Source of the DNA: Sphingomonadales bacterium UBA1936
Lineage (GTDB): Bacteria > Pseudomonadota > Alphaproteobacteria > Sphingomonadales > Sphingomonadaceae
NCBI GenBank assembly: GCA_002336985.1
Contig: DDFE01000265.1
Location: forward strand, 1-5,358
Length of the DNA: 5,358 nt
Reading direction: 5' to 3'
Positions 1 through 5,358 of this stretch are shown here, piece by piece. The position numbers were made by a program, and so were the translations under genes. How positions within the stretch are numbered: position 1 is the first letter of the stretch; each line of letters begins with the position of its first letter. The notes beneath the pieces are model-generated. The model ran no database searches, was not told where the DNA came from, and saw only the letters and a list, made by a program, of their open reading frames with translations.

Positions 1-415
1 TGGTGAACTGCGTGACCAGCCGGTGAACGCCCGGCAACACCGACAGGATCTCTCGATGGACCCGCTCATAGCTGTCGTCGTCGCGGACAAGAACCTTCAA
101 CAGATAGTCCGACTGGCCCGACATCAAATGAGCCTCCGACACCGCCGCCGTGCGGCCCAGCGCTTCCTCGAATGCCATCATCGTCGCCTGGCGCTGGTCG
201 ACAAGCGTTACCGACACGAAAACCGTGGAAGGATTGCCGCAGGCAGCGCGCGAGAGGCGCGCCCGGTATCCCAGGATCATCCCGGCTTCCTCGAGCGATC
301 GCACGCGGCGGTGCGTGGCCGAAGGCGAAAGGCCGACCGTGCTTCCCAAGACTTCCATCGTGACGCTCGAATCGGTCGAAAGGCTCGCGATGATTTTGCG
401 GTCGATTGCATCCAT
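1..415 (-). CDS. Lrp/AsnC-family transcriptional regulator, partial (C-terminus off the left edge)
   Basis: DNA-binding regulator that probably senses an amino acid. The first 138 residues are visible; family members are usually 150-160 residues, so roughly the last 15-20 are missing. Residues 1-50 form the N-terminal winged helix-turn-helix. It opens MDAIDRKIIASL and contains VGLSPSATHRRVRSLEEAGMI, where SPSATHRRVRSLE is the recognition helix, followed by the family-typical GYRARLS (49-55). Residues about 62-138 match the RAM ligand-binding and oligomerisation domain, with SGQSDYLLKVLVRD (99-112) and LPGVHRLVTQF (127-137). The ATG at 415 is the first start after an in-frame TGA at 425-427, and the HTH begins immediately, so the start is well supported. 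No strong Shine-Dalgarno site precedes it. It is divergent from ald with a 134-bp gap. This layout matches AldR regulators such as the one beside ald in Mycobacterium tuberculosis. Control of ald by L-alanine or a related amino acid is inferred from that context, not shown. Confidence 0.93.
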   Translation of the reverse strand, partial: MDAIDRKIIASLSTDSSVTMEVLGSTVGLSPSATHRRVRSLEEAGMILGYRARLSRAACGNPSTVFVSVTLVDQRQATMMAFEEALGRTAAVSEAHLMSGQSDYLLKVLVRDDDSYERVHREILSVLPGVHRLVTQFT

Positions 416-485
416 GTCGAAAATTCATGCGCGAATGCGCCCAAGGAAGCAAATATCTTGCGAGCGGCGACGCCCCCGTACGAAA

Positions 486-495
486 CTTTGCAAAG
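486..495. promoter_or_regulatory. Perfect 10-bp palindrome CTTTGCAAAG, candidate operator
   Basis: CTTTGCAAAG is fully self-complementary and lies 54 bp upstream of the ald ATG and 70 bp upstream of the regulator start, so a protein bound here could affect both genes. Its inner TTGCAA also echoes the GCAA...TTGC arms of the dyad at 449-461, about 35 bp away centre to centre. The identity as an operator is inferred from position and symmetry only; a 10-bp palindrome can arise by chance. Confidence 0.35.
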
Positions 496-537
496 CGCAG
501 GCAGGCCGGTTCTGCTAAATGCGTGCCATTGATTGGC

Positions 538-543
538 AGGAGA
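538..543 (+). promoter_or_regulatory. Ribosome binding site of ald
   Basis: AGGAGA lies 6 nt before the ATG at 550. It is the clearest Shine-Dalgarno site in the window and fixes the ald start against upstream in-frame codons, which would add 48 residues unlike any alanine dehydrogenase. Confidence 0.85.
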
Positions 544-549
544 ATCCCC

Positions 550-1647
<1,098 letters not shown>

Positions 1648-1656
1648 ACACCCCCT

Positions 1657-1691
1657 CGTCACCCCGGGCTTGACCCGGGGTCCCGCTTCTT
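1657..1691 (+). repeat. Left 35-bp inverted repeat of the nuclease unit, containing a hairpin
   Basis: This is the exact reverse complement of 2010-2044 over all 35 bases. It contains an internal perfect stem: ACCCCGGG (1661-1668), loop CTTGA, CCCGGGGT (1674-1681). The core resembles the GTCA-CCCCGGGCTTGACCCGGG type of palindrome found between many alphaproteobacterial genes. It begins 9 bp after the ald stop, so in RNA the hairpin could protect the ald 3' end or act as a weak terminator. The stem is strong, but only a short, interrupted pyrimidine tract (CTTCTTTC) follows, so an intrinsic terminator is not claimed. Confidence 0.9.
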
Positions 1692-1704
1692 TCAGCCATG
1701 ACCG

Positions 1705-2004
1705 ATGGAGCGTGAACGCCAAGGTGGCTGGGTCTACATTATGGCCGATCGCTATCGCGGCACGATGTACGTCGGCATCACGTCCGATCTCGCGGCGCGC
1801 ATCCATCAGCATCGGTCCGGCAAGGGTTCCGATTTCTGCGCCCGATACGGACTGAGTCGCCTTGTCTGGGCAGAACGTGGGGATGACATTGTCGCATGTA
1901 TTGAGCACGAAAAGCGCATCAAGAAATGGCGGCGGCAGTTCAAGTTCGACCTGATCGAACGCGGCAATCCTGATTGGCAAGATCTGTTCGACCGGCTCGC
2001 CTGA
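1705..2004 (+). CDS. Stand-alone GIY-YIG family endonuclease (small, COG2827-like)
   Basis: A 99-residue single-domain protein of the GIY-YIG superfamily, whose fold is shared with the UvrC N-terminal domain and some homing endonucleases. Length and layout fit the small YhbQ-like group (about 90-110 residues). The motif pair reads VYIM (10-13, the GIY position) and YVGIT (22-26, the YIG position). The catalytic Arg is R32 in LAARIHQH, with H36 nearby, and the metal-binding Glu is E69 in IEHEKRIKKW. The C-terminal KFDLIERGNPDWQDLF (80-95) is also typical. All expected active-site residues are present, so it is predicted to cut or nick DNA; its target and role are unknown. The ATG at 1705 leaves only seven residues before the first strand, and no Shine-Dalgarno site is visible. 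The gene lies wholly inside a pair of 35-bp inverted repeats, which suggests that the nuclease and repeat belong together. It is on the same strand as ald and dnaG and could be read from ald. Confidence 0.93.
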   Translation: MERERQGGWVYIMADRYRGTMYVGITSDLAARIHQHRSGKGSDFCARYGLSRLVWAERGDDIVACIEHEKRIKKWRRQFKFDLIERGNPDWQDLFDRLA

Positions 2005-2009
2005 AGAAT

Positions 2010-2044
2010 AAGAAGCGGGACCCCGGGTCAAGCCCGGGGTGACG
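2010..2044 (-). repeat. Right 35-bp inverted repeat of the nuclease unit, containing a hairpin
   Basis: Exact reverse complement of 1657-1691. The internal stem is ACCCCGGG (2020-2027), loop TCAAG, CCCGGGGT (2033-2040). It starts 5 bp after the nuclease stop codon, so in RNA it would form a 3' hairpin on the nuclease message, though no U-tract follows. A GTG at 2039 inside this repeat opens a reading frame that continues into dnaG; those 23 extra codons come from the repeat and leader and are not part of primase. Confidence 0.9.
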
Positions 2045-2107
2045 GGTGGGGGAGCTTCGCGGCGTCCACCTCTCGTCGTCACCCTCCACTTTCGCTACCA
2101 TCCCCCC
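2045..2107 (+). promoter_or_regulatory. Leader region of dnaG-rpoD, weak candidate -10 element
   Basis: These 63 bp separate the right inverted repeat from dnaG. TACCAT at 2096-2101 matches 4 of 6 bases of a sigma-70 -10 box and ends 6 nt before the GTG at 2108. If it is used, transcription would begin at or next to the start codon and the dnaG message would be leaderless. This would fit the absence of any Shine-Dalgarno site, since the bases just before the GTG are a run of C. No recognisable -35 box is found 16-18 bp further upstream, so the promoter is tentative. Confidence 0.25.
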
Positions 2108-3955
2108 GTGAGTCGTTTCTCCCCACAGTTCATGGACGAATTGCGTGTCCGCACGTCGCTGTCCGCCCTCATCGGGCAGACGGTCAAACTGACGCGTGCG
2201 GGCCGTGAGTGGAAAGCGTGCTGTCCATTCCACCACGAGAAATCGCCCAGCTTCTACGTCAACGACGACAAGGGCTTCTATCATTGCTTCGGCTGTTCGG
2301 CGCACGGCGATGTCATTCGCTGGATGACCGACGCGCGCGGCCTGGCCTTCGTCGATGCGGTCAAGGAACTCGCCGATACCGCCGGGCTGGCCCTCCCCGC
2401 GCCCGACCCCCATGCATCCGAACGCGAGGCCCGGGCGTCGAAGCAACATGACGTCATGGCGGCGGCCGCAGAATATTTTGCCGCACAACTTCATGGTGAT
2501 GCAGGTGAAGAGGCCCGTGCCTACCTGACGCGGCGCGGGATCAAGCCGGCGACCGTGGACGCCTTTGGCATGGGCTTTGCGCCCGACCGACGCGACGGGA
2601 TCAAGACCGCCCTCGCCCGCTTCGGCGATGCCGAACTGATCGAAGCGGGTCTGCTGATCTCGGTTGAGGAAAAGACGCCTTACGATCGTTTTCGTGGACG
2701 TCTGATGATCCCTATCCGCGACCCGCGCGGCCGTGTGATCGCGTTCGGCGGGCGCATCCTCGGTTCAGGCGAGCCGAAGTATCTCAACTCGCCCGACACG
2801 CCGCTCTTCGACAAGGGGCGGACGCTCTACAATCTCGACAAGGCGGCCCCGACCGCGCGCAAGGCCGGACGGCTGATCGTGGTCGAGGGATATCTCGACG
2901 TCATCGGGCTCGCCCAAGCGGGGATCCACGAAGCGGTCGCGCCGCTGGGGACCGCGCTGACCGAGGCACAGCTCGAACGGCTTTGGCGCGTCGTCGATGT
3001 ACCTTTCCTCTGTTTCGACGGCGACAACGCCGGACAAAAGGCGGCGGTGCGCGGTGCGGAACGCGCCCTGCCCTTGCTCGCTCCCGGTCGCTCCCTCTCC
3101 ATCGCGATGCTGCCGCAGGGTCAGGATCCCGATGACCTGGTGAAAAGCGGCGGCGGTGCCGCCTTCGAACGCGTGCTGGCGGAGGCCCAGCCGCTGGTCG
3201 ACCTGCTGTGGTCGCATGAGATGGCCGCGGTGCCGCTCCGCACGCCAGAGGCGCGCGCAGGGTTCAAGCGCCGGATCGACGAGCGTGTCGCTACCATCGC
3301 CGACAATGACGTGCGCGAGCATTACCGGGCCGAGATCCGCGAGCGTTACGACGCGGCCTTCTTCGCTCCACGCGCGCAACGCCCGCCACAGGGGCGGCGG
3401 TTGCCCGGCAAGAAGTTCGCTTTCGCGCCGCCCGTCGCTCCGCCTGGCGACCGTATAAAATCGATCGGCGGCAGCGGCGTCGGGTCGGTTTATTCGCGTG
3501 CCATCATGGTCGGTCTGCTCCGCCATCCCGCCATGATCACGACCTGCGCCGAGGCGCTCTCGATGCTCCATATCGACGATCCCGCGCTCGACCGGCTGCG
3601 CACCGCGATGCTCGAAGCGGTTTTTGATTCGCACACCGTTGATTCGGAACGGATCGACACCATATCCGGTCAACTTGGGCTAAGTGTGCTCGTCGCCGAC
3701 CTTCGGCGTTCGAACGGGCTTGCCTTTTCGTTCACACGCGGCGAAGCGGACCCGCTGGTCGCGCGCAGGGATCTGGCCATGGCAATCGAGGCGCTCGCAT
3801 CGCGACCGGAACTCGACGCCGCGCTGGAAGCTGCGACGGCACGCCAGGCGATGGGGGCCGATGCGGACGGATTTGCGGAACAGATGCGTCTGATCGCAGC
3901 GCGGGCAGAGGCCGACCGGGCCCTGGCTGCACTGTCGACCGGCGAAGACGAATGA
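2108..3955 (+). CDS. dnaG: DNA primase
   Basis: Makes the short RNA primers for chromosome replication, working with the replicative helicase DnaB at the fork. The product is 615 residues, within the normal range for bacterial DnaG. The N-terminal CHC2 zinc-binding domain (about 5-100) has ligands Cys39, His42, Cys60 and Cys63 in CPFH and CFGC. The RNA-polymerase domain (about 120-420) has the basic RFRGRLMIPIRD and FGGRILG-EPKYLNSP segments. Its TOPRIM core has the catalytic EGYLD (Glu260-Asp264) and DGDNAG (Asp304, Asp306). GQDPDDLVKSGG follows, and the less conserved C-terminal part should carry the DnaB-interaction domain. The GTG at 2108 gives the family-typical N-terminus (SPQFMDELRVRTSLSALIG). 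An ATG at 2132 would remove eight residues usually present, and the upstream GTG at 2039 lies in a repeat. No Shine-Dalgarno site is seen. rpoD follows after 15 bp, so the two are probably cotranscribed as in the macromolecular-synthesis operon. Confidence 0.98.
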   Translation: MSRFSPQFMDELRVRTSLSALIGQTVKLTRAGREWKACCPFHHEKSPSFYVNDDKGFYHCFGCSAHGDVIRWMTDARGLAFVDAVKELADTAGLALPAPDPHASEREARASKQHDVMAAAAEYFAAQLHGDAGEEARAYLTRRGIKPATVDAFGMGFAPDRRDGIKTALARFGDAELIEAGLLISVEEKTPYDRFRGRLMIPIRDPRGRVIAFGGRILGSGEPKYLNSPDTPLFDKGRTLYNLDKAAPTARKAGRLIVVEGYLDVIGLAQAGIHEAVAPLGTALTEAQLERLWRVVDVPFLCFDGDNAGQKAAVRGAERALPLLAPGRSLSIAMLPQGQDPDDLVKSGGGAAFERVLAEAQPLVDLLWSHEMAAVPLRTPEARAGFKRRIDERVATIADNDVREHYRAEIRERYDAAFFAPRAQRPPQGRRLPGKKFAFAPPVAPPGDRIKSIGGSGVGSVYSRAIMVGLLRHPAMITTCAEALSMLHIDDPALDRLRTAMLEAVFDSHTVDSERIDTISGQLGLSVLVADLRRSNGLAFSFTRGEADPLVARRDLAMAIEALASRPELDAALEAATARQAMGADADGFAEQMRLIAARAEADRALAALSTGEDE

Positions 3956-3970
3956 GGGATTGAGTTCTAG

Positions 3971-5358
3971 ATGGCGAAAACGAACGTAGCGGAAGCGCCC
4001 GAGGCAGCCCAGGATGCCGGCGACGCACCGCTGATCGACCTCAATGATGCCGAGCTGAAAAAGCTCATCGCCCGTGCGAAGAAGCGCGGGTATATCACTT
4101 ATGATGCACTGAATTCCGCCCTGCCCCAGGATCAGATGACGTCCGAGCAGATCGAGGATGTGATGTCCGCGCTCAATGAGATGGGCGTCAATGTCGTCGA
4201 GAATGACGAAGCGGGTGAGGACGGCGACGAGCAGCAGGACCAGGACGACGAGGTCGAATCGGTCGACGGTTCGGATTCGGGCCATGTCGCCGAAAAGGTC
4301 ACCAAGGTCACCGACCGCACCGACGACCCGGTGCGCATGTACCTGCGCGAAATGGGCGCGGTCGAACTGCTGAGCCGCGAGGGCGAGATCGCCATCGCCA
4401 AGCGGATCGAGGCCGGTCGCGACACCATGATTCTGGGCCTGTGCGAATCGCCCATCACTTTCCACGCGATCATCGGCTGGTCGGACGCGCTGAACGCCGG
4501 CACCATGCAGCTGCGCGAAATCCTCGACCTCGACGCCATGCTCTCGAAGGACCCGGCTCCCGAGAACATGACCGACGACGATGAGGGCGAGGACGGCGAG
4601 ATTTCGGAAAAGAACGCCGGCCCCAGCTTCAAGGAAGAAGAGGACACCCCTGACGAGGTGACCGCGAGCGACGACGAGCACGACGAGGATTCGCTCACCG
4701 AACGCCGCACCCAGCCGCAGGCGGAGGACGAGGACGAGGACAACACCCTGTCGCTCGCCGCGATGGAAGAGCTGCTGAAGCCCAGCGCGCTCGAAAAATT
4801 CGCGCTGATCACGCAGCTCTACAAGAAATTCTCGAAGGTCCAGCAGGCGCGCATCGACGCGCTGGGCCTGGGCGACGACTTCCCGTCGGCCGAGGAAAAG
4901 AAATACCACAAGCTGCGCGAGGAGCTGACGGCGCAGGTCGAAAGCGTGCAGTTCCACAATGCCAAGATCGAATATCTCGTCGACCAGCTCTACAGCTTCA
5001 ACCGTCGCCTGACCGCGCTCGGCGGCCAGATGCTGCGCCTCGCCGAACGCCACAAGGTGCCGCGCAAGGCCTTCCTCGACAGCTACATGGGCCATGAGCT
5101 CGACGAGACCTGGCTCGACAGCGTCAAGGCGATCGACAAGAAATGGGCCGCTTTCGCCACGAACGAGATCGACGCGGTCGAACGCATCCGTAACGAAGTG
5201 AGTGAGATCAGCCAGGCGACCGGCATGTCGCTCAGCGAGTTCCGCCGCATCGTCAACATGGTGCAAAAGGCCGAACGCGAAGCCCGCATCGCGAAGAAGG
5301 AAATGGTCGAGGCGAACCTGCGCCTCGTCATCTCGATCGCCAAGAAATACACCAACCG
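3971..5358 (+). CDS. rpoD: RNA polymerase primary sigma factor (sigma-70), partial (C-terminus off the right edge)
   Basis: Directs RNA polymerase to housekeeping promoters. 462 codons are visible; related alphaproteobacterial RpoD proteins are about 650-680 residues, so roughly the last third is missing. Region 1.1, the autoinhibitory domain, spans about residues 20-95 (LNDAELKKLIARAKKRGYITYDALNSALP). Region 1.2 begins at about 118 with DDPVRMYLREMGAVELLSRE. The large non-conserved region then runs to about 400 and includes a strongly acidic stretch at 201-258. The window ends inside region 2.1 (ANLRLVISIAKKYTN), so the -10 and -35 recognition regions 2.4 and 4.2 are not visible. Presence of regions 1.1, 1.2 and the long non-conserved insert marks it as the essential group 1 sigma, not an alternative one. 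The ATG follows the dnaG stop by 15 bp. The best Shine-Dalgarno candidate is weak: AGGGA at 3955-3959, 11 nt from the start. Confidence 0.97.
   Translation, partial: MAKTNVAEAPEAAQDAGDAPLIDLNDAELKKLIARAKKRGYITYDALNSALPQDQMTSEQIEDVMSALNEMGVNVVENDEAGEDGDEQQDQDDEVESVDGSDSGHVAEKVTKVTDRTDDPVRMYLREMGAVELLSREGEIAIAKRIEAGRDTMILGLCESPITFHAIIGWSDALNAGTMQLREILDLDAMLSKDPAPENMTDDDEGEDGEISEKNAGPSFKEEEDTPDEVTASDDEHDEDSLTERRTQPQAEDEDEDNTLSLAAMEELLKPSALEKFALITQLYKKFSKVQQARIDALGLGDDFPSAEEKKYHKLREELTAQVESVQFHNAKIEYLVDQLYSFNRRLTALGGQMLRLAERHKVPRKAFLDSYMGHELDETWLDSVKAIDKKWAAFATNEIDAVERIRNEVSEISQATGMSLSEFRRIVNMVQKAEREARIAKKEMVEANLRLVISIAKKYTN

Larger units (their letters stand above)
416..549. promoter_or_regulatory. 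Divergent intergenic control region between the Lrp-type regulator and ald
   Basis: This 134-bp gap must hold the promoters of both flanking genes. Three short dyads are visible: ATTC-N6-GAAT at 423-436, GCAA-N5-TTGC at 449-461 with an AT-rich centre (unusual in this GC-rich DNA), and a perfect 10-bp palindrome at 486-495. Lrp-family proteins bind several short, loosely conserved dyads and wrap DNA, so the array fits an Lrp-type operator region. Candidate promoter elements are weak: TTGCAA at 488-493 resembles a -35 box, and CTAAAT at 515-520 resembles a -10 box, but their 21-bp spacing is too long. No clear sigma-70 pair is therefore claimed for either gene. Confidence 0.55.
1657..2044. mobile_element. 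Compact inverted-repeat unit carrying a GIY-YIG nuclease gene (putative)
   Basis: Two perfectly complementary 35-bp ends (1657-1691 and 2010-2044) enclose one small gene with almost no spare sequence: 13 bp before its ATG and 5 bp after its stop. The unit is 388 bp and sits between ald and dnaG, two housekeeping genes it has no functional reason to join. The geometry resembles a miniature mobile element, but no transposase, integrase or resolvase is encoded. The flanking bases do not form a direct target-site duplication: the left flank is C-rich and the right flank G-rich, which is inverted rather than direct. Mobility is therefore an inference. An alternative is that two copies of a common dispersed palindrome happen to flank the gene. 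Confidence 0.5.

Noticed and set aside
1661..1691. Rho-independent terminator after ald
   Set aside because: The stem is strong, but the sequence after it (CCCGCTTCTTTC) lacks a true T-run and the same hairpin recurs in the right repeat, so it is better explained as part of the repeat.
3680..5266. Long minus-strand open frame (528 codons) opposite dnaG and rpoD
   Set aside because: It is antisense to two certain genes. Its repetitive Leu/Val/Asp/His composition mirrors the sense codons, especially the acidic part of rpoD. No domain or start signal is seen.

Overview
The window looks like chromosomal DNA from an alphaproteobacterium, most likely a sphingomonad (Sphingomonadales). This rests on the high GC content, on the DnaG and RpoD protein sequences, which read like sphingomonad family members, and on GC-rich palindromic repeats of a type common between alphaproteobacterial genes. 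The assignment comes from recognition, not a search; family-level placement is uncertain.

Left part (1-1647): a divergent pair. On the minus strand, a partial Lrp/AsnC-type regulator starts at 415 and runs off the left edge. On the plus strand, a complete alanine dehydrogenase (ald) starts at 550. The 134-bp gap between them carries several small dyads, including a perfect 10-bp palindrome, that could be regulator sites. Lrp-type regulators divergent from ald control it in other bacteria (AldR), so this is probably a local alanine-catabolism switch that yields pyruvate, ammonium and NADH.

Middle part (1657-2044): a compact 388-bp unit. Two perfect 35-bp inverted repeats enclose a single small gene for a stand-alone GIY-YIG endonuclease. 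Each repeat contains its own 8-bp-stem hairpin. The gene fits between the arms with 13 and 5 bp to spare. This is the most unusual thing in the window and resembles a nuclease packaged with its own repeat.

Right part (2108-5358): the core of the macromolecular-synthesis operon. DNA primase (dnaG, complete, GTG start) is followed after 15 bp by the primary sigma factor (rpoD, truncated by the right edge just as region 2 begins). The E. coli-type partner rpsU is not upstream; the nuclease unit and ald are there instead. The dnaG promoter must lie in the 63 bp between the unit and the gene, within the unit, or further upstream.

No tRNA, rRNA, CRISPR array or classical insertion sequence was seen. 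All gaps longer than 20 bp are described below, and none exceeds 134 bp outside the nuclease unit.
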